Shown in pieces: positions 45,862-57,700 of a stretch of 64,000 bases of DNA. The stretch lies in NCBI GenBank assembly GCA_027563935.2, contig CM050454.1, positions 46,838,596 through 46,902,595 of the forward strand, written 5' to 3'. The notes below the pieces were generated by a model, which was not told the DNA's origin, did not search any database, and saw only the letters and a list, made by a program, of their open reading frames with translations. The position numbers and the translations under genes are program-made. Positions within the stretch are counted from its first letter, which is position 1, and each line of letters begins with the position of its first letter. Source of the stretch: Costus lasius (taxonomy: Eukaryota > Streptophyta > Magnoliopsida > Zingiberales > Costaceae).

Positions 45862-47931
45862 TGTTGTATCCCAACAAGTAGATAAACAAAACTTATTTCT
45901 AAAGTCGCAGCCAAAACTTATTGTATGTTGCATAGGGACTTGTCACCCCCTGATACGGCTCAAAAAACTTGTTGAGTTACCACACTTGTTGTTAGTTCAC
46001 AAGTGCACAGATACTCGAAGTAATAAAGAAAGATATCGAACCCATAGAGACCTATGTTGTCAAGTACCAAATAATTGATTTCTTCCTATCTAGGCAATCG
46101 AATAAAAGCAAAGTAAAGATCGAAAACACACGGGAAATTACTATCAGAGAGAAACTAGGACTAGGGTTTCGTTCACTTTAATTTTCATGACTAAATAAAT
46201 AAGGATATTCAGCAATCAAATTCTATTATGATAAAGGCTTAATTTACTTTGTAAATAGATTAACTCACTTTCGTGCAGATAACCATGTAGAGACCAATCA
46301 TCACTTTCGCGCAAGATTTATCCCAAGCTAATGGTAAGTAAATCATCATACAAAGAACTTGAGGATCGCTTTCGTGCATCCGAGTTCTAAGTTGATCGCC
46401 TCGAGTGGAAACTCAAGGATCACTTTCGTGCATCCGAGTCTCAACACAAGTTCTATCTATGGTTCTCCAACGTTCCGATCCTCACTTTCGTGCAAGATCT
46501 CCACGTTTGACACAATAACTCAATCCTAGATTCATAATAATCATCATGGCAATTTAAACTACTAAAATAAAGAAATAACAACTTAACCTAATTTCTTACG
46601 GTGAGTTCCTATTAATCAATTTTAGGGTTTCAAGTTCTCAAGCAAATCACCTTTCGGTTCTTATTACGAAAACTCTAAATTATGATGACATAAAATAAAC
46701 TAAGGAGAATCTTAGAGCAATAATCATATAGGTAAAATTATCAAAGTAGAATAATGATGATGAAAGCAAAACGTATCTAGTCATTAAGAAAATCAAAGGG
46801 AATTACTCCCCTACGTCCCAAAGTGTGTTTAAGCTAGCATGGTGAAGAAAATAAAATATTCCATTGTTTTAAAAGATCAAAAATTAAAGGAAAAGAGATT
46901 TTTGGAAAATACACCACGGCTGTGAAATTAAACACAGCCGTAATTTACAAAGTAGGGCGATGAATAATAGCGGCGCCTCCTTTTTCTTTGATTTCTCCTT
47001 AAATTGATCTCCTTTCGTTTTGAAACTTCTGGTACGTTGTCTCCTCCTCCAAGCGAAGCTTCAGTATGAATTTCACGGCCGGAGATGCTCTAGATTTGTC
47101 GCGGCGGCGGAACCCTTGGTGGTGGCGTGTAACTCGATTTCTCCCTCTATAGTTGATGAAAATTGGAGCTTTTGGTGTCTTTGTGATCCTGTCATCGAAA
47201 GCTCCTCTTCTCCTTTTTACGGTTTTGAGTTTAAGGCCTTGGATCATCCGCAATCTTCTCTGCAAAAATCAGGCTTCAAAATTGACCTCGGAGTCACATT
47301 CAAAAGTAGAAATACGGTAGTGTAATATTTCACGGTAGTGCCATAAAATCTCTCGCGTTCTCTGATCTGATGTTGTCTGGAAAATATGACACCGTAAAAT
47401 GGTTTACTACACTGTCGTAAAATCGGCTGAACTCTCTGGTCGAAATCGTCTGGAAAATATGGCCTGTGTCAAAGTTTACGGTAGTGCCATAATTTTAGCA
47501 ATTTTCTCTATTCTGAATGCTCTTCAAAATACGGCCCATGTAATTTCTTACGGCAGTGCCATATTTTTCATTAAACCTTCTGGTCAGAAATTCCACTAAT
47601 TTATGGTAGTGCTATGATATTATGGTATCGTACGGAAATACGGTACCGTAATATAGAATTCGGCACTACCGTTTTTTGGTTGGTAGCCTCGATTTGCGTG
47701 AAATTTGTCAAGTGATCTCCTCTTGATGATGATAACTCTTCCATGTCTTTGATTTTGCTTGAAAATGCCTTAAAATAGTGCCTTTTTACCTGAAAATCAT
47801 GAAAAACTAAAATAGAAGTAGATTTTGCAATATTTGATAAATTTAGCATAAAAATAAGCAATAGATCTTCAATTTAGCATGAAAAGATATATAAAATGAT
47901 ACAAAATATACTATATATTTTGGTGTCATCA
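45862..47931 (-). repeat. solo Athila-like LTR
   Basis: 2,070 bp, TGTTGTATCCCAAC...GGTGTCATCA, with ATAGA on both sides (45857-45861 and 47932-47936). After it the copia RT resumes in place. It has five ACTTTCGTGCA-type motifs at 46261-46500 and the TACGGYAGTGCCRTA cluster at 47310-47680. Confidence 0.93.
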
Positions 47932-47936
47932 ATAGA

Positions 47937-50900
47937 CCAAGAATAGATCCTTAGTTCTTCTCAGATACTCAAGGATGTTCTTTACAGCCACCCAGTGCTG
48001 TAAACCTGGATTGGATTGGTATCGGCTGGTTATGCTCACAGCATAAGCCACGTCTGGTCTAGTACACAACATTGCATACATGATCGATCCCACCGCCAAA
48101 GCATAGGGCACTAGATTCATGTCATCCCTCTCAGCCTGTATGGTAGGACACTAGCTCTTTAAGAGAGTAAGGCCATGTCTCACTAGAAGGTACCCCTTCT
48201 TGGATTTCTCCAAGTTGAACCTCTCTAGGACCTTATCAATGTAGGTACTCTGACTAAGGGCTAGGAGCCTCTTGGATCTATCCTGGTAGATCCTCACGCT
48301 TAGGATATACGCGGTCTCCCCTAAGTCCTTCATCTCGAAACACTTCCCTAACCATGTCTTCACAGCTTGATGACTAGGGATGTCATTTCCAATGAGCATT
48401 ATGTCATCGACATACAAGACCAGAAAAGTCATCAAGCTCCCATTGAATTTTCTGTATACATAGGCGTCATCTTCGCTTTTGATAAAGCCATAATCTCTCA
48501 CAGCTTCATCAAACTAAAGATTCCAACTTCGAGATGCTTACTTTAATCCATAAATGGATTTCTTTAGCCTGCAGACCTTACTGGCATCTGCAGGATGGAT
48601 GAAGCCATCAGGTTGTGTCATGTACACATCCTCAGTCAACTTCCCGTTAAGGAACGCTATCTTCACATCCATCTGCCATATCTCATATTCATGATATGTA
48701 GCTATAGCAAACACAATCCAAATGGATTTGATCATGCCAACTGGCAAGAAGGTTTCATCATAGTCCACCCCGTGGACTTGTTTGAATCCCTTAGGCACTA
48801 GTCTACCTTTATAGGTAACTATGTTGCCATCCATGTCTGTCTTCCTCTTGAAGACCCATTTACACCCTATGGGTTTTACCCCAATAGGCAACTCAACCAA
48901 ATCCCAGACTTGGTTAGCTTACATGGAAACTATCTCGGATCGCATGGCCTCAAGCTATCTCTCGGAGTCCGATCCACTGACCGCCTCATCATAGGTCCTG
49001 GGCTCATCCTCAAGGATGAAGATCCCATCGTATTGAGTCGGCAGCGACCCATACCTCTCAGGCACATGACAAATCCTTCCAGACCTACGTGGGGCCTGTG
49101 TCTGAGCCTCAGGTTGCCCAGCAACCGGTGCAGGTGCCTCAGGTTCCATCTCTATGTCTTGTGGTTGCACTTGGACCTTGTCCAAGTCAAACTTCCTCCC
49201 ACTGACTTCTTTCATGAGAAAATTTTTTTTTCTAGAAAGACAACACCCCGAGCAACAAAAACTTTGTTCTCGGTGGGAACATAGAAGTAGTAACCCTTAG
49301 TTTCCTTAGGGTACCTCACAAACACACGTTTATCTGATCTAGGTTTTAGCTTGCTGGAATCTTGACGTTTGACATAAGCCTCACATCCCCAGATCCTAAT
49401 AAAAGACAGATTAGTGCATCTCCCACTCCATACCTCGTATGGAATCTTTGAGACACTCTTAGATGGAACATTATTCAGTATCAGAGAAGCTGTCTCAAGT
49501 GCATGACCCCAGAATGAGGGAGGTAGAGTTGCATGACTCATCATAGATCGAACCATGTCCAACAAAGTTTGATTTCTCCTTTTAGACACACCATTCCATT
49601 GTGGTGTTCCAGGAGAAGTGAGTTGGGATAGAATCTCACACTCTCTCAGATAGTAAAAGAACTCACCGCTCAGGTACTCTCCACCATGATCTGATCGAAG
49701 AGCCTTAATGGATCTACCAAGCTGGTTCTCTACTTTATGTCTGAACTCCTTTAATTTCTCAAAGGATTCAGACTTATGTCTCATCAAGTAGACATAACCT
49801 TATCTACTGAAGTCATCATTAAATGTGATGAAGGAGTTGTACCCTTCTCTAGCTTTTTATTGAATGGCCCACACACATCAGTATGCATGAGATCCAGTAA
49901 ACCTCCTGTCCTCTCACCAATCTTGGTGAAGGGCGCCTTTGTCATCTTCCCTAATAAACAAGGTTCACAAGTATCAAATTCCTCCAAAGAACTTGAATCT
50001 AACAACCCATTTGCATGGAGTTGTTGGATGCGATCCTTGTTTATAATGGCTAATCGACAATGCCATAAGAAAGCACCAACTGAACCACCCAGTTTGGTCC
50101 TTTTGTTATTTATGTTACAAATAGAGCTATCCATGTCCAAGACATATAGACCATTGCACAAAGTACCCTTCCCATAGAACATATTTGCAAATGAAAAAGA
50201 ACAAGAGTTCTTATTTGTTTCGCACTTAAATCCCTTCTTTGCCAAGCAAGGAATGTATACAATGTTCTTAGAAAGAGAAGATACTTAATAGCAATTTTCT
50301 AGCTCTAATTGAAGTCCAGAAGGCAAGGAGAGAGTCAAAACTCCTACAACAACAGCAGCAACCTATGCCCCGTTTCCAACTCGTAGGTCAATCTCTCCAG
50401 GCCATACCGATCTACTTTTCTTGAGCCCCTGCATATTTGTTCAAATATGAACTCCACATGCGGTATCCAATACCCATGATATAGAAGTAGAAAGGTTGAC
50501 TTCAGTAACATAAATACCTGAGCATGAAGACGAAGCCTTGACTCTCTTCTTCTCATTCTGAAGTTGCACCATGTCCTTTATCATGTGAGGTGGTCGTCCA
50601 CATGAGTAGCACTTGTTATTCCTGACTCTTTCCATCTTTATCTTCAATGTATTAGTTAAGCCTTTCGGCTCAACACATTGAATGTCTACTTTAGGTGGGT
50701 TGAGCTCAACCAATTCATCAAAGAGCTGCCTTAGATTAGAAATAATCTCATAGGCACTCTTAGAATCATATTGCCCTCTTAATTCGGGTGACATGTTGGT
50801 TAGTATCAAATTAATAACCTCCAAAGTATCAGCCTGATGCTTATCATAAGCATCCTTCTCAGCCGCTGAGGCTGAGCATGGAAGTGGCTCACGAATAGGC

Positions 50901-51037
50901 TGCTCAAGGACATAAAGCTTCCTCTCGAGCTTGAGCACATTTCTCAAGTTCATATACCAATCCAGTAAGTTGGATCCAACCAACTTATCCCTTTCTAGGG
51001 TAGATCGCAGTGACCATCTGCCATTGTTCATAGCCAT
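47937..51037 (-). pseudogene. copia gag-pol of copy G (RT to gag start)
   Basis: From the right: ATG at 51037 (ACAATGG), Gag with the same short form as copy A, knuckle remnant CYSCGRPPH with last Cys lost, protease D-T-A-C-G, stop TGA near 50441, pre-integrase zinc region, integrase (SDHGGEY where SDRGGEY is usual; GVSKRRN where the catalytic Glu is Lys), linker and RT with YVDDIMLIG. Frame changes near 49786 and 49213, stops near 48903, 48535, 48148. Its RNase H lies left of the solo LTR. Inactive. Confidence 0.9.
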
Positions 51038-52684
51038 TGTTCTACAACAACCTAGAAACAGTAGATTAGTACTACTTCGAGTCATTTAAACTAGACTTGT
51101 TTTAAATGACTATGGCTCCCACTATTTTAATCGAATTGACAACCCACAAAGTCAATCGGGAAATTTAAGATTTCCTAGTGAGATGGGATCCTTATTCCAC
51201 ACAGGGATTCGCATCCCACGAGGGTGGGATGAGATACACAAAGTGACCCATGCTTCTTAAGGTGGGCATGCCAGCTGATTGCTCTAAGCAATTCCCTTTA
51301 TTGAGATAGTCTAGGCATTTCATGTCCAGCGAGGGCTGGATATAGCATGAAACCCTAACCTCTCAACGATGCCTCTAGAGTTTCATCATGTGCCCAGCAC
51401 ATATGAAAATCTAGTCAAGTCCATTCCTAATCGTTATGCCCAGGGCCGACGAGCTTCCTTGCGAAGGTGCGCCCGGTTAAAGCGGACTGGGAAACCATTG
51501 CCACCACACAGTTTCTAAAGATAAGTGAGTGTGTCCCACGAAGATGGGAAATAGTTCACAACTCCACTGATCGATAGCTTAGTGAGGGCTACGCGTTAGA
51601 AGGCTACTAGACTTGATATTTTAATTGAGAGTTTTTGATTAAGGTCTCATCAGTTTTATCTTATGTCTAACAATATAGGCATGCAATCCTATAGTGATAA
51701 CATAACAATAAAACAACACAAGCATACTTTAGCAGACATGGAAAGTAGTAAAAGAATGATATGATCATAGCCTATTCAAGACATTGAACCAACCCATGCC
51801 AAACGGAGGTTCAACTCTTGACCTAGGACTTAAGCCCCTAGAACTAGACCTAGCCTAGCCGACCTCTAGCTTGGTCTTCAAGGTTGGCTCCAAGGTCCTT
51901 CTCACCATGGTTTAGCTCTCAAACCCTAGAGGTAGTTCTAAGGAAAACCTAGAAGCACCCTCATGGGTTCGGCCAATGCCATGGGCTTCCCTCAAGGGTG
52001 ATGCGCCACCATGTATGGGCCAAGACACCTAGCACACAAGCCCTAAGGCTCGGCCAAGTCATCTTGCACCACTACACCATGCGCCATCAAAGAAGAGTGC
52101 ATCTTGTGCCACCAAGCAAGGTGCGCAATCTCCAAGTACATGCGCCACCCAAATCTTCTTCTTAGTTAAAAGTAAAGAAAAGCGACACGCAGGCCTCACA
52201 AGGATACATCACAGGCATGCAAAGGGGCTTGACTCATGACCACAACATTATGCATAACCAAGGTATTTACTCATGCAATTCTACATGCTCATGAAACACA
52301 TAAAATCTGAAATTTTACTTTTTCATAAAACAAGTCTCTTTTCCTCATCTTCTTATCACAAATCTTTTGGTTATTCACGATTAATTTTTCATGATGATTT
52401 CATAGATCCTTTCGGCTGTAATTTTGTCAGATCAAGAGACCCGGCGAGTCCGAAGAAACAATGCCCGTCCTACTTGACAAAACTATGTGCGGCTTTAATC
52501 TTTGAATCAAGCAAGAAAAATAACCCAAAAATCCAAAAGAGATTGACAAGATGATAGGAACAAGAAACCTAATTTTTCCTACTTAGAAAAATCATGCACC
52601 TCTATCATGTTATATTGTGAAAATATAGATATGGCATGTGAGCATGGAAAAGCATGAAATTACATCGTTCGAGTCTCGAAAGTC
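51038..52684 (-). other. 5' leader of copy G
   Basis: Non-coding, colinear with A and A2 over its full length. Holds the three-way junction (51117-51183; first arm GGAAAT/ATTTCC), the hairpin ladder near 51214, 51327 and 51535, and near the primer site the long stem (52429-52485) with TTTTGTCA/TGACAAAA. Confidence 0.85.
51117..51183 (-). other. predicted three-way junction before gag, copy G
   Basis: TCTCACTA and TAGTGGGA at the two ends on the coding strand, with GGAAAT/ATTTCC and ATTGAC/GTCAAT inside. Confidence 0.6.
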
Positions 52685-52696
52685 GCTCTGATACCA
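52685..52696 (-). other. primer-binding site of copy G
   Basis: GCTCTGATACCA on the plus strand, next to the LTR start TGTTGGGAAACC at 52698. Confidence 0.92.
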
Positions 52697-52697
52697 C

Positions 52698-53055
52698 TGT
52701 TGGGAAACCCCGGGGATATTTTACAATTTTTTCAGAGTCATTACAATACATACACATTGCACAACGGAAGAATATCCCTTGAAACAGGCCAGTCCCAAAA
52801 ACCCAGTGAAGATCTCTTGCGAGGGGGTCGACACGATGAGATAGAAAATACCTTAAAGCAAGACGAGGCCGATGTCGAGGTAGGTGCCCAAGCGTGCGCC
52901 CTCTGCAATCTCACACACAGGGATGCATCGAGCTCTCTTCTTCCACGCCCGGTGCTAGCCACGGGAAGAAGATCCAACCCTTTGTCACCTTCTACATCAC
53001 TAACGCCACCTTATAGGGAAGATACGCCAAGGAGAAGGAGTGGAGATGGTGAAGC
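52698..53055 (-). repeat. 5' LTR of copy G, first part (split by element F)
   Basis: Matches the beginning of the C LTR at 18303 almost base for base. It continues at 62123 after element F. The last five bases (GAAGC) are the target duplication of F. Confidence 0.92.
53051..53055. repeat. target-site duplication GAAGC of element F
   Basis: GAAGC here and at 62118-62122, just outside the ends of element F. Confidence 0.94.
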
Positions 53056-54730
53056 TGAAGGTTCCCCTAAGGGGGCGAAACCCTAAACATGCATATATAA
53101 TAAAACTTGCATGGGCGGAATCATAGGATTTCTAGGATCGCATGTATGAACATAGATTAACTTAAAGATTTGACACAAGGATCATACCATTGCCATTTCT
53201 TGGATGGCGACTTGGAAGCAGAGAACGATGCGGCTCTCCTCCAAAGCGTGCGCACACAAGATGGGTGATCGCCTACTCCTTGTCGATCCTTGTGCTAGCA
53301 AGGCTCCAAGGTCTCCTGATCGCGTGAAGGGAGAAGAGATGATCTCTTTTGCTTGGTCGAATCCTTCTCTTGTCGTCAACCCTCACACACGAGAGAGTGA
53401 GTCGTCGTGAGCAAAGGGGGCGAGAGGCGAGAATCGGGAGACCTCTTCGAACGTGAGGCGTGGTCTCATTTTGAGATCATGGCTTCTAAAAATAGCAAGC
53501 CACCACATGCGATCATGTGTTCACACCAAGTGAACGATCGCAATTTCCTCTACCCTTGAACCATGCGCTCACTTGATGAGCCGATTCATTTCATTTGGTT
53601 CAAGGACCAAATTAAGCCAAGCCTTGATCCAGATCACATTAAACCAAAAGGCTTAAGATCTGACCATTCATCTCTTGATGCTCTTGATCTCACCGATCTA
53701 GCATCCAATCTCTCGATCGAAGCTTACCGATCTCAAGCCCTAATCAATCAAACATGATCAGACTAGATCTCACTTACAATCAGAGTTTAAATCCCATCAA
53801 ACTGAACTAAAACAATTCAGTCCACACGATCTGACATAAGTAAGCCATATCATCAAATTGTGCGACCCTAAGGGTTTCCTTTAAATATCGGTAACGATAA
53901 CTCACGTTATCACGATCAGTGAGGGGTATCTAGCAACACATCACTGTCTCTCGATATAAAGGAAAGAGTCTTCCAAGACTACACCCAAACCACAGCACAA
54001 GTGTGAACCCAAGTCACTTGACATATGTGTTTCCTTTGCCACTGGATGTTCTTATTGGACAAGCGTGTCAAGCCTGTAATTCCAATATGATGAGAATGAT
54101 TAGATCAGATGAAACATAGTCATCTAGGTATGGCCATACACTTTCTCAATCATCTCATCCAAGGGGCCCCTATAGAACATCACACTCCAATCAAGGAGAC
54201 GGCAATCCTATATCTATCACTAGTGCCCTAACATGACTCATGTTCATTATCCAAGATAGTCTATAACCATTATGTTTCAAATGATATTGAACTACCTCAA
54301 AACAATGCCAATCATCATTTAGAAACAGAAGTGATCTCAAGTCAGAGGAAATATGCCACTTGTTTGCATATAAGGATTATTCACATTGTGACAAGCAATT
54401 GAATATCCTAAGTAGGGTCTGTCCAGTACATCCAATGTACCCATGAGTCTACATCTTATTCCATGCTCGAAGCATCCTATAAGATTAGAACACATATTAG
54501 TCTCAATCATATCAAGGCTGTCTCATGTTCACCAAGATATCTCGACTAAGGACAAAACTGCATGTCAGCCAAGCTGAACAGCATTGAGACATTATTCAGA
54601 AGTATACATATTGCAGCAGATACTGTAACAACCTGAATAACAACCATTGCCTTTATAAACATAAAGTTTATACATGATACTGAAATAATCCCAAGGCTTC
54701 AAACATTAGCCTTAAGGGCATACCCCAACA
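53056..54730 (-). repeat. 3' LTR of element F
   Basis: 1,675 bp, TGAAGGTTCCCC...CATACCCCAACA. The partner LTR begins TGTAGGTTCCCC, so base 3 has changed here. U3 hairpin at 53896-53911 with GTGA loop on the coding strand. Confidence 0.95.
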
Positions 54731-54731
54731 A

Positions 54732-54741
54732 TCTCCCACTT
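54732..54741 (-). other. polypurine tract of element F
   Basis: TCTCCCACTT on the plus strand (AAGTGGGAGA on the coding strand), one base from the 3' LTR. Confidence 0.88.
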
Positions 54742-54750
54742 GCACTTAAT

Positions 54751-57700
54751 CTAATGGTTGAGAAATCTCAAACCCATATTATTACAGTGCTCCTCATGCT
54801 TCTGCTGCGCCAGAGGCTTTGTAAGCGGGTCAGCCAGATTGTCATCTGTATGAACCTTGCAGACTTTGATCTCGCCACTATCAATGATCTCCCGGATCAA
54901 GTGAAACCTTCTCTGTATGTGCTTGGACTTCTGGTGCGACCGTGGTTCATTTGCTTGTGCTATTGCTCCAGTGTTATCACAGAAGATAACCAAAGGATCT
55001 GCACTCGAAGGAACAACACCAAGTTCCTGAACGAACTTACGAATCCACACTGCCTCCTTAGATGCTTCTGAGGCTGCAACATACTCGGCTTCTGTTGTGG
55101 AATCAGCAACAATTGACTGTTTGAAACTTTTCCACACCACTGCTGCTCCATTCAAGCTAAAAACATAGCCTGATTGCGATCGGAAATCATCCTGGTCAGA
55201 TTGGAACGAAGCGTCAGTATATCCTTCAATACTGAGTTCTTCCTGACCTCCATATATCAAGAACATATCTTTGGTCCTCCGAAGATATTTCAAAATGTTC
55301 TTGACCGCAATCCAGTGTGCCTTCCCTGGATTACTTTGGAATCGACTGGTCACGCTTAACCCGTAAGCGACGTCTGGGCGAGTACACAACATCGCATACA
55401 TAATGGACCCAATAGCCGAAGCATAAGGCGTATTGTCCATTTCATCTTTCTCAGTTTGTGTTTGTGGACACTGACTCTTTGAAAGATTCAGACCATGTCT
55501 GACTGGAAGATATCCTCTTTTAGAATTTTCTAAATGGAATATCTCCAGGACTTTATCGATGTAAGTACTCTGGCACAGCCCGAGAAGCCTCTTAGATCTA
55601 TCTCTGTAGATCTTCACACCTAATACATAGGCTGCTTCTCCTAAATCTTTCATCTGGAAACATTTTCTTAACCATGCCTTAACCGCATGTAGTTCAGGAA
55701 TATCGTTTCCAATGATTAAGATATCATCGACGTAGAGGACTAGGAAAGTAATCACGCTCCCACTAAACCTCTTATATACACACGGATCATCTTCATTCTT
55801 GATGAAACCAAATTCACAGATTGATTCATCAAAACGAATATTCCAGCTTCTTGATGCTTGTTTAAGTCCATAAATGGACTTCTTTAATTTGCATATTTTA
55901 TGACGATCCGATGGATTAGTGAAACCTTCAGGTTGTGTCATATACACATCCTCTTCTAATTTTCCATTAAGGAAAGCGGTCTTCACATCCATCTGCCAGA
56001 TCTCATAATCATAATATGCCGCTATCGCGAGAATAATCCGAATAGACTTGAACATGGCTACAGGAGAGAAAGTTTCATCATAATCTATCCCGTAGATTTG
56101 TTTGAAACCTTTCGCAACTAGCCTGCCTTTATAGGTAACCACGTTACCATCCATGTCAATCTTCTTCTTGAAGATCCACTTACAGCCTATAGGGATTACT
56201 CCCGGAGGCGGATCAACCAAATCCCATACTTGGTTATCTGACATGGAGTCCATCTCGGCTCGCATAGCTTCAAGCCATCTCACAGATTCCGGTCCACTGA
56301 CCGCATCCGCATAAGTGAGGGGTTCATCATCAATGATGTAGACTCCGTCATAGCGCTCAGGTTGTCGACGGATCCTTCCCGATCTTCGCGGTTCCCGTGA
56401 TATCTGAGCCTCAGGTTGTTCAGTAACCTGATCTACTGGCTCAGGCTCATCCAACTGTGCTTGACTACTTTGTCCTTCTTCTGGATTCTCATCCAGCTTT
56501 ATTTGTCTCCCACTGGCTTCTTGCAGAAGAAATTCCTTCTCAAGAAATATAGCCGTCCGAGCAACAAATACTTTGTTCTCTTCGGGATCGTAGAAATAAT
56601 AACCCTTAGTTTCCTTAGGGTAACCGACAAAGATACATTTCTCAGATCTGCTCTCTAGTTTCCCAGAGGCGAGCTTTTTGACATAAGCCTCACAACCCCA
56701 GATCTTAATAAATGTCAAGCTCGGCTGTTTCCCATACCATAACTCATATGGAGTCTTTGAAACGGCCTTGGATGGCACTCGGTTTAGTACCTTTGCAGCT
56801 GTTTCCAGTGCAAATCCCCAAAAGGAGTAAGGTAGAGTAGCCTGACTCATCATAGAACGAACCATATCCAGTAATGTTCTATTTCTCCTCTCGGACACAC
56901 CATTCCATTGCGGTGTTCCTGGCGGAGTGAGCTGTGAGATAATCCCACACTCCTTCAGATAGTCAGTAAACTCATGACTCAAGTATTCTCCACCTCGATC
57001 TGAGCGAAGTGCCTTGATATTTCGGCCTAGCTGATTTTGTACTTCATTTTTGAACTCTTTGAACTTATCAAAAGATTCACTCTTATGTCTCATTAGATAG
57101 ACATAACCATACCTACTGAAATCATCAGTAAAGGTAATGAAGTATGAATAGCCACCTCTGGCATGTTTACTAAATGGCCCACACACATCACTGTGAATGA
57201 GGTCAAGTAAACCTGAAGCCCTTTGACCTTTGTTGGAAAAAGGAGACTTCGTCATTTTACCCATTAAACAAGCTTTGCATGTATCAAGCTCCTCATAGGA
57301 GAATGATCCCAGCAGTCCATGGTCATGCAACCGCTTAATGCGCTTCTTGTTAATATGGCCTAAACGACTATGCCATAGCAAGGTGCTGTCATCAGCATAC
57401 TTGGCTTTCTTAATATCAATCTGTTGTATAGAACATTCCATGTCCAACATGAATAACCCATTGTTAATTGACCCAGTAGCATAAACAATATTATCAAAAG
57501 AAATGTAACACTTTGAAATCTTGCATTCAAAGGAAAACCCTTTCCTGACAAGAGCAGGAATAGAGATAATATTCTTAGTTATGCTTGGTACAAAATAACA
57601 ATTGTCCAGTTCTAATACAAGACCAGATGGTAAAGAGATGTGATAAACTCCTACAGCAACAGCAGCAACCCGTGCCCCGTTTCCTACTCGTAGGTCCACC

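Noticed and set aside
50344..50556. 70-codon frame across the G protease region
   Set aside because: Out-of-frame shadow of the gag-protease frame.
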